Shown in pieces: positions 34,245 to 44,937 of a DNA stretch of 64,000 nt; positions within the stretch are counted from its first letter, which is position 1; the number at the start of each line of letters is the position of its first letter. Position numbers and translations under genes: made by a program. The DNA lies in the NCBI GenBank assembly GCA_028095005.1, contig CM051461.1:63345840-63409839 (forward strand), written 5' to 3'. Below the pieces are notes generated by a model that saw only the letters and a list, made by a program, of their open reading frames with translations, searched no databases and had not been told where the DNA came from. This stretch comes from Rhynchospora pubera (taxonomy: Eukaryota > Streptophyta > Magnoliopsida > Poales > Cyperaceae).

Positions 34245-35178
34245 ATTCGTATATACCCTTCTAATGTTGCAACTCTTATATTTACACTTATTCATTATTT
34301 TAAATATTATAATTTAAAAGCAAAATGTCGATGTTTACGATGTCTGACAAAATTATTCTTCTCCCTTTGTCTCTATAGTTTGTGCGTCGCTGTTGCTTGT
34401 GCTAGCACACTTTTGAACCAAACGCTATCAAACCTTTCTGACCCCCATAGAGCAACCTCCCTTAACCAAATGATGCTTTCATGTATCAGCTAATTTTATA
34501 TTGATTTTGAGTATATGCTAACTCTGATGAGCGAAATCAATTAATGTCAAACAATATCAATCTATCTGTTGGCAATATTCATGAGTGAGCGTCTTTATTT
34601 TGTTATGAATCACACAAAATGTTTATTAGCATTTGTTAATAAATAAATCAAAATGTTTTCTGAAGTATTTAGGCCAGTGAGCTTTCACAGTCTTCGTTTT
34701 TCTGTTTTCTTTTAGGCTTTTAGTTTGTACATTGTTTTCATTTGCAATTGGACTTCATCAATTAGTAAATATATTTCCTACATTAATTAATACTCAAACT
34801 TTATATCTACGTTATAGCAAACTAGAACTCTCTCGTATAGGGTAAATCAATAATTGATTAGTCCAAAATTAAGAGATTTTTGAAGTCCGTTGATTGATCA
34901 CTCGGTTTAGGTGAAAGCATTTTTTTTTCTCGGAAAACTAAAAAGTTCAGCAGATATGGTAATTAAAATCTCTCTAGGCAGGATACAGAGAACGGGGTTA
35001 TTTTGTCAGAAATTATAAATTTTGATTTTTTTTATATATAAATTATATTTTAAGTTATAAATAAGGGTAAAAATACAAGAGTAACATAATTGGAGGGGCA
35101 TATATTCAAATTTGAAGAATTGAGGGCTATATTTCTAAATAGATAAGTTTAGAGGGGTATTTAGCAAATTTTCCCTAT
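34245..35178. mobile_element. Right part of an older foldback element split by the Tat insertion
   Basis: The reverse complement of 35030-35178 (TGCTAAATACCCCTCTAAAC, CTCAATTCTTCAAATT, ATATGCCCCTCC) matches the sequence made by joining 19040-19132 to 34250-34360 (CACCCCTCTGATTTTG, CTCAATTCTTTAAATT, TATACCCTTC). The Tat element thus sits in the left arm of an about 1-kb inverted-repeat element. Its target duplication was not found. Confidence 0.6.
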
Positions 35179-35215
35179 AACGATCGCATAAAGTATTCAT
35201 GATATGTTTTCTATT

Positions 35216-35369
35216 GGGTGCGTTTGGATCGTTGGAAGAAAGAAGAAGAAGAAGGAAGAAGAAAAAAAATTATAAACAATCCAAACTCTTCACAAAGTTA
35301 CACACTTCCCAATACTTCTTCCCACTTCTTCCCTTCTTCCCTTCTTCCCACACCTATCCAAACGCACCC
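35216..35369. mobile_element. MITE copy 3 (GGGTGCGTTTGGAT family)
   Basis: 154 bp, ends GGGTGCGTTTGGAT and ATCCAAACGCACCC, 3-bp duplication ATT. The interior matches copy 2. Confidence 0.9.
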
Positions 35370-36060
35370 ATTAAGAAGAAAAAAAAAACATCATCACCTA
35401 ATTTTTTTTTAGGATAAATTGGGATCATGTCTTCCAACTTATTTTTAAATTAAATGTTTATGAAAAACCTCCAGTCGGATTTTGAACCTGCGACATTTTC
35501 ACTTAATATGTATTGCCCTTTGCCACTAGACTAAGAACTAGTTCTTAGTTATCACCTGCTTAAACGATTTGTATAATGTATGATGTCTAATGTATAATCA
35601 AATAAATATATGTATAAAAGAGGAAAGTTTGAAAATTTGTAAATTTTATTTTCCAAAAGAACAAAAATTCATGCTCCAAAAATCATCAGTCTTGAAATCA
35701 GCTGCTAGCCAAACTTTAGTCAATCTTTCATGAATTCTTCGTTTGAGTCCTAAAAAATTGAAACTGAATCTAAATTTCGCAATTTATCCTAAATCATGAT
35801 AAAAGAAAAAAGGAATACTCAGGATTACGAAAACAAAAAGAAGTAAAAAAGAGAATTATAACCGAAATTGATTAGTATCATTCCAGCATTTTGTATCATC
35901 CCCACCATCTTTTAGAAAACGCGTTCTTTTTTTTCATTTTTAGAAAACGTGTTTGAAATTCTCTCTTCCATTTTCGGAAATTCAGAAAACATGTTTCTAT
36001 GAGTAAGCTACTCCCCGCCCCACCCCTCCCCCCTGCCCCCTGCCCCTCTCACACACTTCA
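35370..36060. other. Intergenic, nothing recognised
   Basis: AT-rich with a C-rich run near 36013-36046 (CCCCACCCCTCCCCCCTGCC). No supported gene. Confidence 0.5.
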
Positions 36061-36465
36061 TAACCCGTTGAAATTAATATTCATAAATGTTGAAGCTAAT
36101 GTCGTAATTGTTGAAATTGGCATATTTAAATGTTGAAGGTAATAGTTAAAGTTGGCATATTTAAATTGTTAAAGTTGGCATATATAACTGTAACAGTTAT
36201 ATATATTAACTTCAACAGTTATATATATTAACTTCAACAGTTGCAGTTCGGATACTAACTATTGAAGTTAATATGATTAATTGATATAGTTAGAATACTA
36301 AATGTTGAAGTTAATATGAGTAATTGTTGTAGTCTGAATGCTAACTGTTGTAGTTAGTATTAGTAATTGTTGTAGCTCTGATATCAATTGTGAAGTTAAT
36401 ATGAGTAAATGTTGTAGTTCGGATACTAACTGTTGTAGTTAGTATTAGTAATTGTTGTTGTTGTA
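36061..36465. repeat. Imperfect minisatellite with GTTGAAGTTAATATG words
   Basis: Mixed units of roughly 35-75 bp built from TGTTGTAGTTAGTATTAGTA and GTTGAAGTTAATATGAGTAA, with strong drift. Confidence 0.75.
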
Positions 36466-38581
36466 GTTAATGTGAGAGGGAGGTAGAAAAACAGAGGGAT
36501 ATCGCTGGGTACAGAGGGACAGAGAGAACAAAAAAGAAAGAGGGATGGGATATCGCTGGATAGGGGTGAGAATTTTTTTCCATTTTTAGAAAACGTGTAT
36601 GTTATTAATGAAGTATATCGCTGGAGATGATGGGGATGATGAAATACGAGGATGATCCTTATCACTTCCGAATTATAACTGGTCTCGAAGTTACGACCTA
36701 TTGTTGTTTAAATGGCAAATTAGTACATTATTTGAATTAGATTAGATAATTAAGATTGCAAAGTTATAGGTACATACAAAAATCCAAATTTAAAATATAA
36801 GAAGAATGTTATAATTATAATATATAAAAGGTAAAATAACAATAGACGCACGTCTCACATTCAAGCAAAATATTAAACAGTAACAATAACTTATACAAGG
36901 ATAAGAAATCATGATTTCAAATGAAAAAAAAAGAAAGAAATGATACATGTCCTCGAAACGCACTAAATCACCACGTGGCGTATCCGTACTTTTTACACAC
37001 TTTAACCGTCAAATACAGTCAGCGATACGCGTATCGGGACTAATTGACTGCCGCGTCGGATCCAGAAAGCATTTAATTTATGTGAATATGTGATATGATA
37101 TATATTATTTAATGGGAGATTCTGCCATGAGGGCTGATTAAACCTGACTCAAACCCGAGTTTTCAATCAAATTAATCACAACCGTTAAAAATTCAGAGGG
37201 TAGTATTGGAATTGTACATTTCCGTTACTTATTTTGGTTAACTCTCCATTCTCCGTTCAGTCTCTTTTCTTCTTTCTCTCAACTCGTGTTTCTCCTCTGG
37301 TCGACTGGTCCTCTCAAAATCGATCAACGCCTCCCTTCGACAAATGAGAGCAACTTTTAAAAATCATCGTGTCTTCCTTCTCTTCGGATCACCAATCAAA
37401 ATCGCCGAGTACTAGTAAGCTTTTGGACGAACATAAGCCAACTTCCTTCGGACTAGACCACTAAAGTTGACTCTCCCTTCTCGCCTCCGGTCTTTCATCC
37501 CCACCACGAACTCCGGAGTGAGCTTTTTCAACACTGAACCGAAGCAGTAGGTCTAACTGCTTTCTCTATTCCTTTTCTTATGTCCTATTTTTTGGATGAG
37601 ATTTGATTGGAGATATTGCAATTATTGTTCTCAAATAGGCTAGTGAATTACATTTTAGTTTGATTTTATTGAATCTGGTAAAGTAAGCCTAATACGGTAG
37701 AAGCAAATGCCAAACAATACTAAATGGAAAATGCCCAAGACCACTGTCTGCATGCCACATGGCGCGTACACGCCAAATGCATTCTCTACAGCTCTAGACC
37801 ACAGGCCACCTTGTACTGGCTGACAATACTAGTCTAGAGAATCAGAACCCATCTTTCCACCAAATTAAGTTCTCAATAGCTTCAATTTGGATCCTTTAAC
37901 ATCATGAGCTTAAAGAATAAACTTGTTATGATTGAATACACCAAACTTGGTCTAATCGAAATTTCCCATAATTGTCCATCAATAGCTAAGATAAAAAGGG
38001 TTATTAAACAGGATAAAGTAGGCCCCGGTTATTCGATATAGTGCTTCTCTATTCTGAGGTATATTAGCCCACATTAGCCCTAATCACTTCTCTTTTCAGT
38101 TTTTACAATGGTATTTAGTTAGTAAATAAAAGATGATTTTATAATTGTGGAGCTGATAATCAATGACTCCGTTGATCGGGTTTTGAACTTTTTTATTTTA
38201 ACTATGAGTAGGAGATTATTAAGATTTGGAGTTAATTTGAGGTCATGGAATCTGTTCCACCTTGGTACTAATTTGCACCTTAATTTTTAGTAAAATTTGT
38301 GTCACTTATACATACCAGGTTACTTTTTTCAATTGGTGTTAACTTGGTTGATTGAGGCAACTATAGTAGAAATTGTAGGTCTAAACAACATGTTTGGCCA
38401 AATGGAAGTTTAATTACACTTAGTATAACAAAATTCAAGTAGTATTTCATGCACTGGAGATTCCAAGTCCATAGCTTTTAGAAAATTATCCGTCATCAAT
38501 TGAAAGATTAATTTACTTTTAGCAATTATGAATTTTTGTAAGTTAGTATTTTATGAACTTGAGATTCCAATGATAAATTTT

Positions 38582-38755
38582 CAGTACAGTAATAGCTTAA
38601 ACGAATTCAGTAATCGTGTTTCAATAACATATATAGTAGCTTGAAATGCAGCTTACCCAAACAAATTCAATACAGTAATAGCTTAAATGAATTCAGTAAC
38701 CATGTTTCAATAACATATATAGTAGCTTGAAATGCAGCTTACCCAAACAAATTCG
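38582..38755. repeat. About 85-bp tandem duplication inside the Pack-MULE
   Basis: Two adjacent copies containing ATAGTAGCTTGAAATGCAGC, differing at a few bases. Confidence 0.85.
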
Positions 38756-38852
38756 GAATTCCATTTTGTTTTGCAAACCCCAGAAAATATCCCATCAGTC
38801 CATATGAATTAGGGTCCCTAGGGATATTTTTTAGTTCCATGTTCTTGTGCAG

Positions 38853-39155
38853 AGCCTATTTTACCTTGCTCTGATGATGGAACTTCTCGATATGATGCCA
38901 CGAAAAGTGAGAACTTTTAAGTATTTTTTCACAATATTTTTCTATATACAATTAAAATACTGGTCAAATTCATTTTTACTGATAAAGGGAAAGTAGTGTT
39001 TGCCAGTTGGAGGCTGTATAAATGCAATTAAACTTTTTTTAATCATTTTTTATGTTATGGCATTCTTTTTAGGAGCAAGCACTAGCGAGTGGAAGCATTC
39101 TCGTGGGAAAGATGGAGCTGCACAATACAAGATAGAAGCAGAAGTAGTAGAATAA
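38853..39155 (+). pseudogene. Captured gene fragment of unknown origin (terminal exons)
   Basis: After a TTGTGCAG acceptor the sequence reads EPILPCSDDGTSRYDATK. A second piece after TTTTTAG (39073) reads STSEWKHSRGKDGAAQYKIE and ends at TAA (39153-39155). These look like two exons of one gene, but the first has no good donor. The parent gene was not recognised. Confidence 0.45.
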
Positions 39156-40439
39156 AAGAAATTGGTTGGATTATATGTGGGAGCGATTGGCAAGATAAAT
39201 TGTTAGTTTTGTTAAGATGGATTGAATGTTGTATTTGAGTTAAAACTCAATTGTTTGTCCTAGATATAAATTGTAAATCTGATTATATTTGTATAATAGG
39301 TATCTGATTGAATTGTACGATAGATATAATAAGAAGATTTAGAAATTGATTGGATGGTTAATTATTACAGTGACGTGTTAAATTGTATCTATCTTAAATA
39401 ATGTAGATCAACAATAAGATATAAAGAAAGGTATCATATTTTTGTTCAAAATAACATCATGTAATAGAAAATGTCGCACATATCCAAAAAAAACAAAAAA
39501 GTCACATTGAAGAAGATGTCACACACTGCATATATACATCAGAATCAAAATATGTCAAAATTTCAAAGTTTACATTTCTATGTACTTGCAACTTACAAAA
39601 CCACTATACCATACTCTTAAAATATAGTTTTTTAGGGCCATTTCATTAAAATGAAACAATGAGTAAAATCAATCTTATGTACATTCGTGACAAGACCTGG
39701 TATTGAGAAAGTTAACACAATTTAGCACTCTAAACAACTACATACTTTTCATCTCTCATACTTCAAACTACTAGTCCAAATATATCTGAACAGAACCAGA
39801 ACATGAAACTAGAAATGGAATTCCACATTTCTCGCACCACTCCCAATTCCAAGGCAGTATTCCCAAAAACAAAGTAATTATAGTGTACTGAAATATCAAA
39901 ATATATAAGCACATACCAATAAAACATGCTTTAGGAAACGGTAAATAGAACCTTCAATTGATATCAAATTCAGTCATTTTTTACAAACTTACCCAAAAGT
40001 GATATCAAATTCCAAAAAAAAAAGGAAAAAAAACTTTCCTCCGTCTAATCACCTCTTTCGGTCATCATACACTTGCATTGTGTCTTCTTCTTTCGTCTTG
40101 TATCCTCCTAGTTTCTAATACAAGTCAAGAGAACAAAAAATGGAAAGCTATTAATAACAATACTTCATTTTTCTTAAAATCAATCAAAATCAATAATTTT
40201 CTTTTCTACATCTGATAGTCCTTGCTCTAACTTGCAAGGAAAAGCTGTAAAATCAATCATTTTCTTTTATAAGAACAATAGCAAATAACATGAGCAGCTT
40301 ATGGCTAACCAAGTCAATGTCAGGTTCAAACATACTCCTTGCCTTCTCTTCATTTCTAACCTAAATACAAAATATAAAATCCAGAAATCAAAAAATTATA
40401 TTCAAAATAAGAAATCAACAAAAGGTCACAAATATGAAA

Positions 40440-40618
40440 AAGAAAAGCGGTCTTTTGGACGAACTTCGATACCAGAATTCCAAAGGGACCCCTTAATTGC
40501 GCAAGATGTCAACTACTCTATGGCCGACGCCACCAGTCGCTCCAGTGACCAAAACTGTACCATAAGCTTTCATTTTCTGTGGAATCTCACTTGGTTCTGG
40601 GCTTGCTTCTTCCTTGAC
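40440..40618 (-). pseudogene. Captured Rossmann (NmrA/SDR-like) fragment
   Basis: The minus strand reads KEEASPEPSEIPQKMKAYGT and then VLVTGATGGVGHRVVDILRN, followed immediately by TAA. TGATGGVG is the glycine-rich NAD(P)-binding loop of NmrA-type atypical short-chain dehydrogenases, and the beta-alpha pattern fits. Family members continue with a second strand, here lost by frameshift. A second related acidic leader (MNNDEKSSTEKQ) lies at about 40840-40925. Confidence 0.6.
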
Positions 40619-41436
40619 ACATTTTCATCATTATTCATAGCATGGCAACTTTTATCTACTTTTTGCGATTTGCCAAGATTTATAGAAGCAGCTTTAGTAA
40701 AATCCTGAAACTAAGAACTACTTTGAACTAGATCACAACTTCATTAATGCACATACAAAAAATTAGATGAGAAATTAGAAGCAATTCCCAGGACTTATAA
40801 TGCAAAATTACCTGAATTTCTCTCTTGTCGATCAACATGTAAAATTGGGGCCGCTTGCTTCTCCGTCGACGACTTTTCATCATTATTCATTTTAAAATTT
40901 TTCTGTACTTTTTCGATCATAGGATAAGGATTTCTGTACTCTCTTCATTTTATTAAAATCTAGATGAGGGTCGAAATCAGTACCAATAATTTCATGAAAG
41001 GTACGGTGCTGTCAGGTTGAGAGGCGAAGAACAAAGTGCAGAGGGGATGAGAACTTCATGAAAAGTGCGGTGTTGTCAGGAGAGAGGGAAGGGGAAAGTA
41101 GAGAGTAGAATTTAGGTGAGAACGCTAGGTGCCGGAGAGTAGAATTTGGATTGGTGTAAATTGACTAATTTACCCTTTCTCTAAAATATTCTGTTAAACT
41201 ATTCGGATGTCATTTTCGCAAACGGAGATGTTTCGTAGCACATAAGTCGTTGGATTAATACTAAATGAACGGTCAATAATAGAAGCCCGCATGCCAGAAT
41301 TTCCCATTATTTAATATTTTAACATAAAAGGTGGGCCAACGCACAAGTACCAAGGGGCAAGGGCCAAGGCACTCACACGTGCGGTAGCTACCAACAACTA
41401 TCCACAGAGAATATCAATTTCCCTCGTGACTTCGGA

Positions 41437-41609
41437 TGAGCCCTAAAAATTAAAAAATAAAATAATAAGAAAAAAAAATTATTATAAACTATTTAAATTT
41501 TTCACAAAATTACACACTTCTCAATACTTCTTTTCTCATTTTTTTTATTTCCACACCTTTCAAACTTCTTTTCTCATTTTTCTTATTTCCACACCTTTCA
41601 AACGGAGCC
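41437..41609. mobile_element. MITE copy 4, with internal duplication
   Basis: The right end ATTTCCACACCTTTCAAACG and then GAGCC is doubled: about 40 bp at the 3' end occurs twice in tandem (41540-41570 and 41572-41609). The left end is degenerate (GAGCCCT). Confidence 0.75.
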
Positions 41610-41721
41610 TGTGTGACTAAACTTCTCTTCCAAACCGGTCAAATAACATTGTTGGGCCTGAACCATATCTACCTCATTACTCATTGTTGGGCCTGGACCT
41701 GGGTCATATCTACTTCATTAC

Positions 41722-43228
41722 TAGGGCTGCATAACGTGAAAAACGATAATTTAATAACTAAAATGAGTTCTTTCGTTGTTCATTTCGTTTAGTATACCCA
41801 AATTTGTCTTCTTTTCGTTTTTCGTGTCGTCCATTAGACGCAAGCAAATTTTGTTGTGTTTATCGTTTCGCAGACGACCAAAATGGTTCAACCGTTTAAA
41901 ATTTTTAACCGTGCCTTACATGTATTTTTCTATTTTTTTCTTATCGTTTTCTTTTTTCTCTGGACTGCAAATAGAATATCAGTGGGCATACTTACAAATA
42001 ACATCATATTTACAAATAGCTTGCCAGTTAAGAACATGCAAACAAACAAAAAAATATGTTGAACATAGAGATATGAGAACAAGATGTTGAACACAGAACG
42101 ATCAAATAGGAGAAATTAAATGAAAGTTACAAATGATAAATATTGAACATCCTTTTCTTAAGCTCCTTGCTCCTTGCTCCTTGCTCTTTGGCACCAATAA
42201 ATAGCATACCGGTAGGCATGGCAGAGCGTACCAAGCTCGTACCCACTGAAACAAAAAAATAAAAATCCAATAAGCAAAAATAATTGAAAATTCAAAATTG
42301 AAAACCTATAACCAGTAAGCAAACCCAGTAACCCAGTAAGCAATCCAAATCAGTAATCAGTAAGTAAACCCAGTAAGCAAAAAGAATTGAAAATTCAAAA
42401 GATACTCAAGCAACAAGAATAAAATCCCGAAATAAAAGAGAAGGAAAAACTTAGCTTTCTTTGCTTGCTTCAGTTTCTGTTCTTCATTAGAGTCTTTATG
42501 AAGCTGTATCTGAGTTGCTGTTGCAGTACTAATCCTATGTACTGGTACTGCCGAGTTCCAAACAGTTAACGCAGTACTGGTACTGCTGAGTTTCAAAATC
42601 CCCATTCCAAGATGAGACGAGAGATGTATTAGTTCTGACCTGGTACGGGGCAAGGTGAGGAGCCATCTATGGTGACCGAGTCAAATTTTTGGCCATCAGA
42701 GCTTGCTTTGAATCATCGAAACAAGAATAATTTCTTGGTTGCATATTTTGGGGATAATACCTTTGCTTGGAATAAGGCATCTAAGTTAAAATCGTTCGAA
42801 ATTTCCAATCAAATTTCTGGGTGATGACTGATGAGGCAGAGAGGGGAGGTGATGGAGATGGAGGGGTGAGGGAGGTGGTCGGAGAAGGGAGAGGGAGAGA
42901 TAGAAGGCGACGAAGAGTAGAGGGGTGATCGGCGAAGAGAGAGGGAGAGAGAGATCTGAGAGGGTGAGCGGCGGAAGGTTTTAGAGGATCGATCCATCGA
43001 TTTCTCCGCCTCACATCCTCTGCAATCACAAGCATAGCACTCCTTTAGAATGCAAAACGAAACGGACAAAATAAACGATCACGAAATTGGTACGTTTCGT
43101 TATCCGTTTCGTTCTATGAACGAAACAGATTTCTATTGGCCCCGATCATTTCGTTTCTAAAACGAAATCCAAAATCTTAATCATTACCGTTTCGTTGATG
43201 ATTGAAACGACTTTCGTTTTCAGCCCTA
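41722..43228. mobile_element. hAT element (TAGGGCTG family)
   Basis: 1507 bp from TAGGGCTGCATAACG to CGTTTTCAGCCCTA. Flanking 8-mers TTCATTAC and GTCATTAC differ at one base. CGTTTCGTT words cluster at both ends (41770-41885 and 43040-43220). No transposase recognised; frames inside are short. Confidence 0.8.
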
Positions 43229-43236
43229 GTCATTAC

Positions 43237-44459
43237 TCATTAATCCGAATAACATTGTTGGGTTAGTCCGGACAACAATTATATTATTCTCAATATATTA
43301 ATTGTTAAATTTATTAATAATATTATATTATTAATTGTTAAATTTCTCAATATAAATTAAAAAACTATAATATAATGTTAATAACATTATATTAATAAAA
43401 ATATATAACTTAGTTTTTTTAATTAAAAATATATAATTCTAATCATTTTTATTATTTTATATATACAGTCGTATTCGAGTTTTTTAAAAAATGTCGTATT
43501 CTCGTAGCACGCATCATATCCAATACGATATCTGCATCCGCACCCAAGTAACATAGAATGAGAGAGAGAGGATAGCCTGAGAGATGGTCATACAACTGAC
43601 GACACCTCCTATGCTCATAACTAGACCCCCTTTTCTGCTGATTTCTTAGACTTTGCTCCAGAATTTGAAGAACAGAGAAAAAGAAAGGAATGGAAGAGGA
43701 AAGAAGATGAAGGAAAGATATGGCATTGAAGATTCCTTGCTCCAAAATGAAAATGACATGTGTAGAAGTAAACAGTAGTAACTTTGTTTGTAATAAGTAA
43801 AAGACTATATTATCCTTTCTAAATTCTATTCAAAGTCGTGGGGTCCAATATTAGAGAGAAAGAACAAAAGGGCATTATTGTCACAATAATGTAACTCTTG
43901 GGGAATCTCCAGTACACTCCAAAATTGGAGGTAACTCATTGTTTACCCAAACGGGCTTTGAGGGCATTGCGTTTCCTTCAGTTTTCTCTGTGTCACCCAG
44001 TAGCACCATCTGGAGCAGGGTAAAGCGCTTTTCTTACTCTTCCTTCGCTCTTATTCATCCCTTCTGGAGCAGTGCCTTAGTGTTTGTGTATGCTTGGCAT
44101 CTTTGTTTGTCTTGGTTAGATGGTTTTCTTTCACTGGTTTAATATATATAATAATATATATATATATATTAAAGAAACGGGACACAATGTGAAATTAAAT
44201 TGTAGTTCTTCTTAAACTATGAACTTGTTGAATATTAAATGTTGTTATACAAGTAGCATGCCATATGGCAATGTCATATGCATGGTGTTCTCAACAACTT
44301 TGGATCATGAAATATGTCAATATGTGATGCCATGTGGTGTTCTTAAAATCAAATCAGGATTCGGGAGCTGGAGTCGGACTGTCGGAGCCGGAGTCGGGTC
44401 CAAGCGGGTTGCTTTGTCCTGTTTTAGCTCCTTAATCCTTATGTTCCATCCATCAAATT
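43237..44459. other. Intergenic between hAT and WNK gene
   Basis: AT-rich with an (AT)n run at 44140-44172. No supported gene. The distal promoter of the WNK gene would fall in its right part. Confidence 0.5.
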
Positions 44460-44937
44460 AAATTAGAAATTGCTAGGGTTTGGGTTTCCTTCTCTCTCGT
44501 CTTTAATTCCAACAAATCTTCGAAGAAGAAGAAGAATGTGGATTAGATTTGCAGTCCGTTCTTCGTAGCGGCGCGGTGGTGGCGGTGACGGTGGGATCGG
44601 CGCATTCCCCTTCTCTACCAGTACCCAGTACCAGCACCCCACAAAAACGCAGAAGGCGCGCAATTCACCTTCCCAATGAGAAATCGCCGCGTGGCAGTCG
44701 GGAGTGGGAGTGGGAGTGGGAGTGGGGTTATGGATCTCGGCTTCTCCAAACTCGACGGGGACCCCTTTGAAGCCTTCTCCTCCTGCTCCTCCTGCTCCTT
44801 TTCCTTTTCCTTTTCCTTTTCACACAGCCACCGGAAGAGCTTCACCTCTCATCTCCTCCTCTTCTTCTTGTAGCTCTCCCTCTCACCTTTCTTTTCTTAG
44901 ATCGTGAGTTCCATTTTTTTTTTTTAACTAATTATAA
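44460..44937 (+). promoter_or_regulatory. 5' leader of the WNK gene with upstream ORFs
   Basis: Pyrimidine- and GAA-rich leader-like DNA begins near 44460. It holds a 10-codon uORF (44536-44568, MWIRFAVRSS) and a longer one at 44676-44873 (65 codons, Ser/Phe-rich), both upstream of the kinase start at 44938. A TTTTCTTAG at about 44900 could be an acceptor, so part may be intronic. Confidence 0.45.

Larger units (their letters stand above)
37114..41305. mobile_element. Pack-MULE-like element carrying gene fragments
   Basis: 4192 bp with short inverted ends GGGAGATTCTGCCATGAGGG and (reverse complement of the right end) GGGAAATTCTGGCATGCGGG, flanked by a perfect 10-bp duplication ATTATTTAAT (37104-37113 and 41306-41315), the length expected for Mutator-like elements. 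No transposase seen. The interior has exon-like pieces on both strands, separated by intron-like sequence. Confidence 0.8.

Noticed and set aside
42357..43069. Minus-strand frames inside the 41722-43228 hAT
   Set aside because: Short, low-complexity Ser/Pro or Leu-rich translations without transposase motifs.
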